64,000 nt of DNA from Pyropia yezoensis. Its lineage: Eukaryota > Rhodophyta > Bangiophyceae > Bangiales > Bangiaceae. The position numbers and the translations under genes were made by a program. The stretch spans positions 20,817,346 to 20,881,345 of the forward strand of contig CM020618.1 in the NCBI GenBank assembly GCA_009829735.1, written 5' to 3'. The notes beneath the pieces are model-generated. The model did not search any database. It had not been told where the DNA came from and worked only from the letters and a program-made list of their open reading frames with translations. Position 1 is the first letter of the stretch. Every line of letters begins with the position of its first letter. Of this stretch, positions 42,793-54,353 are shown piece after piece.

Positions 42793-45700
42793 GTGAAAGA
42801 TGCTCCTTTGGTTCCGGAAAATAAATCGTCACCCTTTGAAGGCCCGCGTCTCGGGCTACTGCTTTCTACTGCTTCTGTCAATGACCATGTTGTAAAGGTG
42901 CTGTTCGACGACGGGTCTCCCATCAACGTCGTCTCCAGGCGCCTCATGAAAACCCTGAATGTCAAGACCACTGAAACGGACTTCGCGGCAAACATGCCCG
43001 ATGGACGTTCCCATGTACTCGCTGAAACCATTGAACCCTTAGAGATTCACATCGGCCTTTACCAAGAACGACTACGGTTCGCCGTACGCGACATCAGTGC
43101 GTACGACGTTATCCTCGGTAAGAAATGGCGCGATGACAAGGGCGCCAAGATCAACAACAAGAAGAACAAGATATCCTTTAAGGTCAACCACAAGAATATT
43201 TCTATCACCGCCTCCCTCAAGAAACCGGAGGGCCTCATTAGCCGGCAACGACTCGCACGTGACCTCATCCAAAGGACCCCTGTATTCGCCATCTACCTGC
43301 AATCTGAAGACCCCTCAAGCAGCTTTGACATCAACTCCATCATTATGGGAGAAGCTGAAGACAAAAATGAAGTCCAACAGAGTCTCAAGGAGTACGCTGA
43401 CGTCTTCCCGGCTGAGCTCCCGGACGGACTCCCTCACGAGCGTAGTCACAAGTTTAGCATCAAGCTGACCGACGACGCTGAACCACGTCGCAGCGGTATT
43501 TACCGCCTCTCCGAGTGGGAACTCGATGAACTCAAGACGCAACTTGCGACCCCGATTCGGAAGGGATTCATCCAGCCAAGTGCCTCACCGTGGGGCTCCT
43601 CCGTTCTATTTTCGGCGAAGAAGGACGGCGGCTGGCGGATGTGCATCGACTACCGAGCATTGAACAAGGCTACCATCAAGAATGCGTATCCTCTACCACG
43701 TATCGATGACATCTTTGATCAACTACGAAAGGCCAAGTATTTCACGAAGATTGACCTCCGCTCTGGCTACCACCAGATCCGGCTGGACCCTGACACCATC
43801 CCATTGACGGCGTTCCGGATCAAGTCTGGATTCTACGAGCTCACTGTGCTACCCTTCGGACTGACGAACGCCCCCGCAGTCTTCATGAACTTGATGAACG
43901 ATGTGTTCAGACCCTACCTGTACGACTTCATCTGCGTCTACTTAGACGACATTTTGGTCCACAGCGAAACCTACGAGGATCATCTCAAGCACCTGAGAAA
44001 ACCCCTGGCCAAGCTACGAGACCACAAGCTTTACGCCAAGGCGAGTAAGTGCCAATTCGCTCGAACCACTGTCGATTACCTCGGCCACGTCCTATCTGAC
44101 GCAGGATTTTCCATGGAGGACCAGAAGGTCCAAGCCATTCGGACGTGGGCAACCCCCAAGAGCAAGAAGGACGTGCAGTCCTTCCTCGGTATGGTCAGCT
44201 TCTATCGCCGATTTATCAAGGGAATGGCCGCAGTTGCTACCCCTCTTACAAGGTTGACGGGGACGGTCGACTTTGAGTGGACGCTGGACGCCCAGAAAGC
44301 CTTCGAGCAGCTGCAGACTCTGACAACAAGTGCACCGGTACTAAGGCCGTTTGACAAACGATATCCCATCTACGTGTCTACTGATGCCAGCGGGTATGCT
44401 ATTGGCGCAGTCCTCGAACAAGACGACGGAAAGGGACGGCGTCCAGAGGCATTTTTCTCCCTGACCTTGAATATCCAAGAGCAACGCTACAGCATCCGCG
44501 AACGTGAGCTGCTCGCAGTGGTCCAAGCCATCCGGCACTGGCGCTGCTACCTCCACGGAAGACCCTTTGAGGTCCATACCGACCACGAGTCCCTGAGATA
44601 CCTGCGATCCCAAGAAAGGCTGAACGACCGCCAAGTCAAGTGGCTTGAACTTCTGGATCAATTCCAGTTCAAGATTTTCCCGATCAAAGGCATCTCCAAC
44701 GCCGTAACTGATGCCCTTTCCAGGCAACCCCAAGATGCCCTTGACAAGCACGAACCCAACCAAGATCTCCTTAGTCGAGTGCTGACCAAGAGCATTGACG
44801 AAGCCCTCAAGAAAACTGAAATCAACAACCTCATGACCATCAACCAAAGTGATCAAGACCTTGCCACCCTAGAACAAGAGTACAAAGCGGACCCCGAGTT
44901 TGCCAACCTAGCCAAGGACCCGGTATCTCCCTACCGGTTTCATATGAGGTTGTTGAAACGGGTGACCGTACGTGCATCCCCGCTGGTACTCTACGCCAAA
45001 GACTCCTCCACGACTACCACGACGTCCCGTGCCAAGGGCACATGGGAGTGAAGAAGACCACCAAGGCCGTTGCTTCCAATTACTACTGGAAGTCTATGCG
45101 GCCGGACATCCAAAGATTCGTACAATCATGTGATTCGTGCCAGCGTAACAAGGCTAGCACTCATTCACCTCGGGGTCATCTCAAACCACTCGAACCCCCA
45201 AGCCAAAGATGGGCAAGTGTCTCCATGGACTTTATCGCCCCACTGCCACTGACACCACGAGGCCACAACGGCATTTATGTCGTTGTTGACCGACTCACCA
45301 AGATGATTCGCCTGGCACCAATGAAGCCGGAATGTACAGCGGCGGTCACAGCTCAGCTTTACCACGATCACGTCTATCGCAACCACGGCCTACCTCAAGA
45401 AGTCGTCTGTGACCGCGACCCCATCTTTTTCTCCAACTTCTGGCGGTCACTGACAAAGATTCTCAAGGTCAAGATCAAAGCCTCATCGGCCCGCAGACGG
45501 ACGGCCAAACTGAGATTATGAACAAGAAAATTGAAGAAATCCTCAGAAACTTCGTCAACCATCATCGAGGCGACTGGGACCTTTTCCTCGTTGCCGCGGA
45601 AGTTGTGTACAACCGGTCACCTAATGCCCTAACCACGTACTCTCCATTTTTCTTGAACTACGGGTTTGAGCCAAGGACCGTGCCTATGGACATCCTCGAC

Positions 45701-46318
45701 AGCAGGGACTCAAATCTTCCTGCTGTGTCGGATTGGCTATCCAGCCTCCACTATGCTCTTCCTGCTGTGTCGGATTGGCTATCCAGCCCCCACTATGCTC
45801 AAAAGACGGCTATCGCCGCCATCAAGAGCGCCAATGAGACGCGCTCGGCGTACGCAAACCGTCATCGCCGACCATGCACAATCACTGTGGGCGACCACGT
45901 ACTCCTCAGCACCAAGAACCTCTTGCCCGACGCTTTTCAAGGCGCTCGTAAGCTGATGCCCAAATACTCCGGACCCTACAGAGTCACGGAGAGCATCAAT
46001 GACGTCACGTTTCGTCTCGATCTTCCTCAAGCTGTCCTCGATCGCAAAGTTCACAACGCCTTCCATGCCAGCCTCCTGAAGCCGTACCGCGCTGATCCGT
46101 ATGGTCGACTTCCTCCCGTTCCACCCCCGGTTGCATTTCCCGATGGCTCGGTCGAGTATGAAGTGGACTCCATTATACGGTCACGAAAGCGCCGTGGTCG
46201 ACTGCAGTACCTCGTCAAATGGAAAGGCTGCGACATCAGCGAGAACTCATGGCTGACAAAGCAAGACCTTGTGAACGCCCCTGAAGTTTTAGACGCGTTT
46301 CTTCGACGCGCGTCCTAA
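42793..46318 (+). other. Element B pol region with C-terminal chromodomain
   Basis: Fossil. Protease with [13 protein letters not shown] (Asp-Asp-Gly-Ser at the usual Asp-Thr/Ser-Gly place), reverse transcriptase with [12 protein letters not shown] and [10 protein letters not shown], RNase H with VSTDASGYAIG, integrase (CDSCQRNK, VVVDRLTKM, VCDRDPIF) and a clear chromodomain (YEVDSIIRSRKRRGRLQYLV, KWKGC). The chromodomain places it in the chromovirus branch of Ty3/gypsy. Broken about twice. Confidence 0.92.
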
Positions 46319-46329
46319 GGGGGGGGGGG

Positions 46330-46645
46330 TGCAGGGATTTGCTCCTTAAATCGCCACCCGGAACCCAGGGGATATGGACTGGGACCTCTCCTTACATGTC
46401 CGGCCCCGATAACTCCCCCCAAGACACATCAATTCCCCTCTACCCTGGGCGACACCACGCTGTATCCCTGACATTTTGCGGACGTCGGCCGACCGCACAA
46501 AAGCCGCCGTCAACGCACTGTCGGAACCCTGTCATGGACGTCGAAACTCGACAACGAGAAGCGAGTGATACCGTGGACCAACCACGGGCGGACATCCCCG
46601 TCTGTGCTGCCTGAATTTTATTCTCTGCGCTGCTTGAAAGCTGGC
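46330..46645 (+). repeat. Element B 3' LTR, first part only
   Basis: Starts TGCAGGGATTTG after the polypurine tract and matches the 5' LTR up to GAAAGCTGGC. Beyond that the sequence is unrelated. Confidence 0.9.
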
Positions 46646-49600
46646 TAGAAGACAACAGTGTTCTGAATAATCAGCCTTCGGTATAAGATCCGCTTTGACT
46701 GTAGCCAATTATCGTCTTCTGAAGATCACAGTGCCACAGCATGCTATTGGTCGGCTTTCAGCTACCAGCACGCGGCGGGCTCATGGTCTGTTGTGACGCT
46801 GTTCCTGATGTCTTCATGAAACGAAATTCAGAGAACTGCAATACTTCGCCTGTATCACATACATCCAGGTGCATGAGCCTCTAAAATTTTCATTCAAGCG
46901 CGGACCAATTGCTGAAACACTTTGATTGGATAACCTTTCTTCGTTGTCCGCTATCCGGTGCTCATTTTTAGCGTCATCTTATGGTGCTATGAGATGTATG
47001 GTACCGTATTGCATGTCCGCCAAAGAGTATATCGTGCTTTTCTATAAAATGCCCGGACACTTGGCTGCGGCGTTTCTCATGTCAGAGGTGGACCACCAAG
47101 TCGCGGGGCGTGGGCAGCCAATGGCAGCCCAGGCCTGTCCACATGCCTGGACCTGCTTCCGGTACTTTGGTGAGTGCCGTTGACCCAGGCCAGACCTCAC
47201 AGGAGATGTCCATATTTGATGCGAGTTGGCTGCTTGCCTGGTGGCCCCTTCTCCGCGATCGATCGAGGCCCGTTCCCAAGAGACCCAGTGTGAATGAGAT
47301 CTGCAAAAATTCAAAGTCTACCCTGTTCATTTCCTGGCACATCGCGATATTTCTTGAGATCGACCGATGAAGGCTCGACAGCCACAAATTGGCAAGCCTC
47401 GAGTTGGCAGTCTCTTTTTGAAATCCGTGGAATGCTTTTGGTGGCGGATTTTCCGCCACCGTCGGCGCCTCCACTTACCGTAGTCGCAGCGATCTGGCCC
47501 CGCGACGGCTGCCGGCGATCGGCGGCGGCGGCGGCGGCGGCGGCGGGAGCCTTGGTGACGTCGGCGGTAGCGACGGTGGTGGCGATCATGGGGGGCGGTG
47601 GAGAGGGGGGGGCGGGGCGGTGGAGGGGGGGGCAGGGGGGGGCTGTGGTGGCTGCGCGTGGTGAGCGACAGTGGGGGGGGGATGGTTGCTGTGGCTGTGG
47701 TGGTGAGCGACGGTGGAGGGGGGGGATGGTTGCCATGATGTTTGATGGGTTTTCGGCGGGGGAGGGGTCGGCGTGGCTGCGGCGATGCTCGTCTGCGGCG
47801 GCGGCAAGGGCGGGTGCGCTCATCCACGGCGGCAAGTGGTGTCCACGTTTGTGGCGATTTAGGTGGGGGGAGGCGCACGACGGCGTTATTGGTGTGATGA
47901 TGGGCCGGGGGGGGGGGCTCCTGCGGTTGTGATGGTGGGGGTGGGAAGGGGGGGGATGGCCTTGTGGGTGACGGGCGTGGGGGGACGGTGGTAAGGGAAG
48001 CTATACGGAGGGGGGGGGAGACTTTTTCGTAGAGCGCTCGTGGTGGTAGGTGTGGTGGATGCTTTGAGAGGCGCTGGGAGGTAGGAGGGGGATGGGTTAC
48101 GGGAAAGTGGAGGGGGAGGGGGGGGGGGCTTGAGTTGGTGGGGTGCTTGGGGGGAGGAGGTGCTCGGGGGGCGGGTGGTCGTTGGGGGCGACCCCGCCGC
48201 CTCTGTTTTCTTCTCACTAGTTTTCCCATGTTCTCTATTCCCGTTACGTTGAAGTGGTGGGCAAGCGTTATGGCTGGTCGCCGTGGCTGTTTCGCAGGTG
48301 CAGGGGACCGCGGCGTTGGCGGCGGTGGGCTGGGGCGGTCGTGGACGGGGACGGTTGCGGGGATGTCGTCGCTGTGGCCATCTTCCGCGACGGTCTTCCG
48401 CCGCGGTGGTGCTCGTGGCCGCTCCCGGTTGTGACGACAATGGGATGGGGGTGGCGGCGGCGGCGATTGTGCTCTGAGGGTGCAGGTGACCGGCGACAGC
48501 GATTGTGGCTGGGAGGGGTGGTGACGATCGTTGCTGCGCGGTACGGTCATGGGAGGGGAAGGAGCGGCGGCCGTCAAGGTGCCCCTGCTGGGGACGCTGA
48601 TTGTCCTCGTCCGTCGTGGTGGAGGAGTGGTTGGGGGGGTGGACGCAACGACTGAGTTGGCGTGCTAATGGGGGCCGGAGGAGGGGACAGCTGTTGTCGT
48701 CCTGTTAGGAGCGGGGGGGGGTCGTCGATGATTGTGCCGGCTGTGTTGGGATGACGGTAAGAGGAGCACGACGTGGGGGGGGGGAAGGGGATGGCAGCAG
48801 AGAGCTCGTGGTCGTGCTGCTTGGTTGGGTACTGGGGGGTGGCTTGTGCTGAGAGGAGCTTCGTGCTGGGGGGGGGGCGGATGTTAGGCAGGGGGGGGGG
48901 GGTGCTTGGGGTGGGCGGGGATGTAGGGGTGGTGGGGTCGCTACCGCAGGCTCTTTTTCTTAGCCCAACTGTTATATATCTTCTATTTCTTCTTGCGTTG
49001 TTGTGATAGGCCCGCTTCGTGGCTGTTCGTGATGGTGGAGAACGGCTGCGGAGGCGCCGCAGAAGTTGGCTCGTAGAGGGACGGGGCGACTTCCCCCTGC
49101 CGCCGGGCGCCCCCCTCGTGGGTGGTGGCACGGGGCGACGGCGACGTTGCCGGCTGCTGTGCCGTCTCGGCGCGCGCGGCCGCCGGCTCCACCGGGTGCC
49201 CGCGCTCGGGGCCGCCCGTCCGTCGCAGCGGCGGCCGCTTGCACACACAACGGGCGACGGCGGCGGCGGGAGTCGCGGCCGCGGCGGCTGCGTCGGGGGT
49301 GACGGGGTCAGCTGCCGTAGCAGGGGTGGAGGGTGCGGCGACCGCAGCGCTGGACTTGGTGAATGCGGCTGGCGGCGATGGCACCTCCTCGGGCGCCGTG
49401 AGGGCCACCTCCCCCCACCGCACCCGCGGGGCGGGCGCCGCCGCCACCGCCGCAGCTGTCGCCGCTGCCGCCGCGGCGACGGCCGCCGCCCCCTCGCCCT
49501 CACCTCGCAGCCCACCTGGGTGCGGGAGCGGCGGCGACAAAAGGGAGGCCACAGCCTTTGCACCCGCGGGCGCGCGGGCGGCCTCCCCCCACACCGCAGC

Positions 49601-49736
49601 CGCCGGGCGGGGAGCGCCCGCGGCGGCGGGGGCACAGCGCCCGCCCCCGTGACCCCCCCCCCCCGCCCCCCCCGCGCGCCCCTGGACCCTCGAGGGTATA
49701 CACGGCGGTGGCGGTTTTTTCCTTTTTTTTTGTCGC
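46646..49736. other. Unique lower-GC DNA, then G-rich low complexity
   Basis: 46646-47460 is less GC-rich and holds no recognised gene. It contains one arm of an inverted repeat (47030-47059). From about 47500 to 49000 the plus strand is full of G runs and GGT/GGC repeats, and from 49000 to 49736 of GCC/GGC repeats. Long frames on both strands here encode Pro/Arg- or Gly-rich simple sequence and are not called. Confidence 0.45.
47030..47059 (+). repeat. Inverted repeat, left arm (30 bp)
   Basis: Begins TATCGTGCTTTTC and ends GCCCGGACA. It is the exact reverse complement of 51475-51504. The similarity continues more weakly on the inner side (GCGGCGTTT). Confidence 0.85.
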
Positions 49737-50202
49737 ATGGGCGCACAGCCGGCCTTCGCCCCCCCTTCCCGGCCCCTCCCTTCCCACCAAGACCATGTCT
49801 CCGGACCGCTGCCACCGCCCCCCTCACTCGACCGCCTCCTCTGCCGCAACGGCGGCAATGGCGTCGACCCTGAGGAGATCCCCCCCAGGTGCACCCCCTT
49901 CTCCCCCTCCGCCCTCCCCTCCCCCCCCTCCCCCTCTGGCGGGACCCCCCCCGGCCGCCACCACCGCCGCCGCCATCACTGCCGGGAGCGACCGCCGCGT
50001 CACCCAGCCGGCCGACGACACCGGGTCCCGGCCGACGCCGCCGCGGCCGTCGGCGATGCGCTTGCCGTCGGTGGCGGCAGCGACGCCGACCGCGCTCGGC
50101 CGCCGCACCAGCTGCCGCATTGCCTCCTTCCAGCCATCGTCCGCGCCGTCCTCGCCGCCGCCACCCCCCTCCCCGCCACCATCCGCCCCACCACCGCCAC
50201 CG

Positions 50203-50233
<31 letters not shown>

Positions 50234-50882
50234 CACCGCCGCCAACGACACCGCCACCGCCATTGCCACCGCCACCGCCACCGCCACCGCCACCGCCACC
50301 GCCACCGCCACCGCCACCGCCACCGCCACCGCCACCGCCACCGCCACCGCCGGCGGCAGCCACCGCGTCGCCGTGCCTGCCGCCACCCGGGTGTGGCCGC
50401 AACGGCACGCCGGGGTGGCGATGATGGTGGGGGGACGACGGTGGTGGGTGTTGGTGAAGGACAGGGTGGGGAACGACGGTGCGTGCACCCGGAAGAAAGA
50501 GCTTCTGGTAGCTGCCAGTGGTCAATGGGTGCTTCTGGGCCTCACGCTGGAGATCACCGTAAAAACGGGGTGCCAAATTATCTTGTACATCGTGTTCCGT
50601 GGCGAATTTTGCGATAGGACGCTCGGCTGGAGCGCCGGAGGGAGACCCATCCGCTCTGAGGACGCTCGGCTGGAGCGCCGGAGGGAGACCCATCCGCTCC
50701 GAGGCCCCACGAAGTCACCAAGTCGATACAGGCGCGCCACGAGGACGCAGAGGCTAGCCCAGCCTCCTTCTCGAAGTGGCCGGTGCGTGTGCCATGGTGA
50801 GAAGGCGATCAGTCGGACATGGGTTCTCTGCAGAGTGACCTCACGTCATTGCCGAAAAGCAGGCAGACGACTCTGTTCCTGA
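49737..50882 (+). CDS. Low-complexity hypothetical frame
   Basis: A 381-codon frame from the ATG at 49737. It has a Pro/Ser-rich start, a less repetitive piece (SLDRLLCRNGGNGVDPEEIP), a long Ala-Thr repeat encoded by the GCCACC array, and then a non-repetitive end (GGRRWWVLVKDRVG, LLGLTLEITVKTGCQIILYI). No family is recognised. The Ala-Thr/Pro repeat can be read in every frame, so openness is weak evidence; I list it only because both ends look less simple. Confidence 0.2.
50191..50351 (+). repeat. (GCCACC)n hexanucleotide array
   Basis: About 160 bases of nearly pure CCACCG/GCCACC, with a few CCG-only and AACGAC interruptions at 50218-50260. Confidence 0.95.
50617..50702. repeat. Two tandem copies of a 43-bp unit
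   Basis: Units 50617-50659 and 50660-50702 start GGACGCTCGGCTGGAG and differ at about one base, so this is a recent duplication. Confidence 0.92.
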
Positions 50883-53273
50883 CAAGAACAATCAACGTCC
50901 CCGCGGTTCCCACAACACGAGAAAATGGGAGATCCTCTGTGGATCAACTGCTCTTTGCTCGTCCAATGGCATGCCGCCATGAAATTCCAACTTGTGTGGG
51001 GCAGCGTCGAAAGCCCCCTGACGGGGTCTGGAGGCTGCGGCGTTCCGAGCCCATTTCAGGCCTGGCTGGTGTCTGCGACTGCGACGTTCCAGCGAATTGG
51101 GGGCAGGGGCGCCCCCAGTGCCTCAGTTAGCAGATGGATCGGCCGGAAGCCGACCTGGGGAATCGTATCGTGCGGCGTTTGCACCCCATTCTAGAGGGCC
51201 ACCCGGCGCGGTGCGGAAGTTTTTTCAGCGAATTAGTGGGTCACAGAGTGGCCCACCAGGAGCAACGGAGAGGCCTTCTTTTCGGGCCAGCGGGTGACAC
51301 GTCCGGCGGGGAGATACAAATCGCGAGCTTTTCCGCGTGAGGCAAACGAGATGATTGGAATTCCCGGGCCTGGTGGCTGGAACGTTTTGCCTCAGTCCGA
51401 CGTAGTGTCCAGACCACCCCCGCCCAGGCCAATAGAACAGTGTCTGAACAGACACCGCAAACGCCGCACGTTATTGTCCGGGCATTTTATAGAAAAGCAC
51501 GATACATGCCGAGATTGACCTGGAAAACCTCCCCCCCCCGATGCCTTGCCATGAGAAGGCCAAGCGAAACTTTGCTTTGGTCTGCAGACTGCGTCTCAGT
51601 CTCGATGTACATGAGTGGGCCCACCAGCCAGATTATCGGCCTGTGCGCCCTCAAGGGGGGTAAACTGTGATAAGGTCCATAGCCGAGAGAGAGCTCTTCA
51701 GAAACTATTGCTCCTCGAGCACGATACCACCGAGGCATGTCCTAATCCAGGTTTGGACGGGGGGGGGCTTCAAATTGGGCTGGCCGAGCCTAACACTGGG
51801 ACCTATTCTCTTCAGAAACTATTGCGTTTCCGGGGTTAACATGAAGGTTGTTTTTTTCGTCTCCGACGGGCTCGGTGGCGCGATGGCTGGCAGAGGTGCT
51901 TCTGATTGGTGAGACGGCAAGCGGTGGTCCTCACGGGATCATCTGCTGATGGCGCTTTTCGAAGACACGTTCCGACGGGCCCGCCCGCAGGTCCACTGGA
52001 CGACCGTCACGAGGGCATGGTCCAATCACCAACGTAAGTAGCGATCAGATCCTGGCATGTTCCGCTACAGGGTCACTATACTCGGCCTCTCATTGGACAA
52101 CGACTCGAACACGAGGTCAAAAAAATGCTTGATGCGCGTCGGAGACGCGCCCACGCGCATGTACACTTTTGGCAGACCTGCAAGAACACCTCTTCGTCCT
52201 GTTCAGTTTGTTACGTTTTCACTCAATATGTTCTTGTCGTATGCAGGCGCTTCAAATTTCTCCCATCGCACTGGGATTTCAAATGAACCAAAACGTCGCG
52301 CTGACCACAAATTTGAAGGAACAACAAAGTCGCGCTACCGTCGCACGCCTCGTAAGAAAAGTAATATTCGCTCGGAACTCTGATGTTCGCCCTTAAGCGA
52401 TTTTGGCGGCCATCTGAATGGAGCACAAAAGAATATAGTCGGAGTTTGTTGCTTTTGCCACCTTCGCCGATGGCGTCTCTGGATGGAACTTGAAAACTGC
52501 TTGCGCTTGCTCAAACGCATGCCCTCCTTTGCTGCATGCACGCCATCAGGGATACGCGGCCATTGATAATTGAGACAACCGTGCGAAAAAAACAGAGTGG
52601 CGTACCACTGATGGGCTGTGTGTGGTTGCAGATTGACTTCGACAAGTCTTGCTAATCGCGTGTACGTGTCGGTTTCGAGAATTACGCAAGTTTTTCGGGC
52701 ACGTCGATTCTTATCTGCAACTCGCCATCTTTATTGCGGTTTTTTTCGTTCCGGCAGATATGGACAAGAGCACTACCGATCGGATCTTGACTTTCAGGAT
52801 GCACACACAAGACGAGAATTGGGCCTTGTTCAAGATTGGCCCCTGTGCATAAACAAACCACGTCTCGGTCCTTGTAATCAGCGTCATGACGCGTGGACTT
52901 CTTATATCTATCAGCCTTGATATAAGACGAAACAGACGTGTCACAGTCATGTTGTCCTGCGACGAGCTCAACCAACTCGCACGAATAATCCGCAAAAATG
53001 GGCGCTCTGTCAATAATAATACATTCTAGAACCGTCATGCGATTCAGTGGGCAACGTTCTCTTGCTGATTAGTCCGATTATCAACACTATTGCAACGGAG
53101 GCCCAATCACAGAAATCAACTAAGTGAGCACGATCTTCACGATGATGCCATGGACTGAACATTCCCGAAATCTGTAATACGTGTTCACCTGTTCAGAATT
53201 CGAAAAAGCTATTCGTGTTCTTGAGTTTCAAGAAAGTGTACGAAGATCAGAGGCAGACTGCTCAGAACCGCCC
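50883..53273. other. Lower-GC stretch without recognised genes
   Basis: Composition is near even and no protein family is seen in any frame. It holds the right arm of the inverted repeat (51475-51504) and two direct copies of CTCTTCAGAAACTATTGC, about 115 bases apart (near 51694 and 51808). It may be old, decayed insertions. Confidence 0.4.
51475..51504 (-). repeat. Inverted repeat, right arm (30 bp)
   Basis: Exact reverse complement of 47030-47059. Confidence 0.85.
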
Positions 53274-54343
53274 TCACCATTTCTTAATGCCGGTGATCAC
53301 ATGGGCCATGGCCTCGGCCATTGAGTTCTTCAGCTCAGGGGGAGGGACGGGGGGCGGGGCGGCCACTGCCGCCGCCGGCTGGGCGGCCTGGGCCGCCTGG
53401 CCGCCTGCCCGCGGCGACGGCGACGCGCCCGCCCTCGCCGCCGTCACCGCCGCGACCGCCGCGACCGCCGCGGCGCGCGTCACGGCGATTGGCGCCGCCG
53501 GCGTATCGGTCGCCGCCGCGGCACGGGTGGTGAGCCTCGCGGGGGCGGTGGCGCTGACGCGCGGCCGCCGCGCTGGCGGCGCCGGCCAGACGCCCCCCCG
53601 CCGCCGTCGGCGGCTCAGAGAGCGCCCGGCCCCCGCCGTCGTCGTTGCCGCTGCCGCCGCCACCACCGCCTACCCCGCCGCCGTCGATACCATGGGCGCA
53701 GGGGGGGGCGGGCCTCGCCACCGTGGCCATTGCCGCGGCGGCGGCAGTGGCGGTGGCGGCCGCCGACGGGGGCGCCCCCTCCCGGGCGGCGGTGGGCGTG
53801 GCGGCCGCCGCGGCGGGGGTGGAGGCGGTTGCCACCGCCAGCCTATCATCCTGGGCTGTGCGCTGTGCAGCGTACGCTTGGCTGGCGCAGTGCAGTGCGC
53901 ATCTCCTCACGAACTCTGTTGTGTGCCTCAGAGTCCACTGCCGGTGCTCCTCTGTCCCCTGTCCTCGTCCCTTCCATCCCAAGCCCCATTCCCGTCTTCG
54001 TCTCCCGCCTTCCTGCGCCCCCCCCCCCTTCTCTCTCATCTAACTGTACGGCACTCCTTGGACTTCGCCACGGCGCCGGGCCCACGCCTGGTCATCGCGC
54101 GGCGCGGCCGCGGCGGTGCCTGCCGATGCTGCACTCGCGGCGACCGCGGCGGGGGGGGGCGCGGCGGGACGGGGCAGCGGCCAGCGCAAGCGGTGTCGGA
54201 AGAAGCCCACGTTGTCGCCGAGCGTAGAGGTGTAGAGGTGTTGTGGGTGAGGGAGAGGGGATATGTCTCATCACCCAGCACACAACCAGGCCGACGGCGA
54301 CGGCAAAGGCGGCGGCGGTCGCGGCGACTAAAGTCGATTCCAT
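53274..54343 (-). CDS. Possible membrane-anchored hypothetical protein starting in a transposon end
   Basis: On the minus strand an ATG at 54343, inside the transposon's inverted repeat, opens MESTLVAATAAAFAVAVGLV, then a short hydrophobic helix and RHIPSPSP. This looks like a signal anchor. Much further on (53274-53666) a frame ends with the non-repetitive ELKNSMAEAMAHVITGIKKW before a stop. The DNA between is GC-rich and repetitive, and a splice path cannot be set. I cannot tell whether these belong to one gene. The hydrophobic segment itself comes from host DNA just outside the transposon, so the transposon may have replaced the original start. Confidence 0.2.
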
Positions 54344-54353
54344 ATAGCTAGAC
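54329..54353 (+). repeat. Left terminal inverted repeat plus TA
   Basis: Starts TAAAGTCGATTCC and ends AGCTAGAC. Perfect partner at 57386-57410. Confidence 0.9.

Larger units (their letters stand above)
29482..46645 (+). mobile_element. Element B: chromodomain Ty3/gypsy LTR retrotransposon, hosting nested element C
   Basis: Fossil, plus strand. The 5' LTR is 921 bp when C is left out (29482-30161 and 40407-40647). Directly after it comes TGGTAGCTTCAG (from 40650), a likely tRNA primer site. Then there is a 1.2-kb leader, gag (41891-42769) and pol (42793-46318) in the order protease, reverse transcriptase, RNase H, integrase, chromodomain. A polypurine tract (46317-46329) and only the first 316 bp of the 3' LTR (46330-46645) follow. 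Gag looks whole; pol is broken about twice. The left flank ends AAGGT; the right target duplication cannot be checked. Confidence 0.93.

Noticed and set aside
47327-48577. 416-codon minus-strand frame
   Set aside because: Almost entirely Pro/His/Arg repeats from the complement of G-rich simple sequence.
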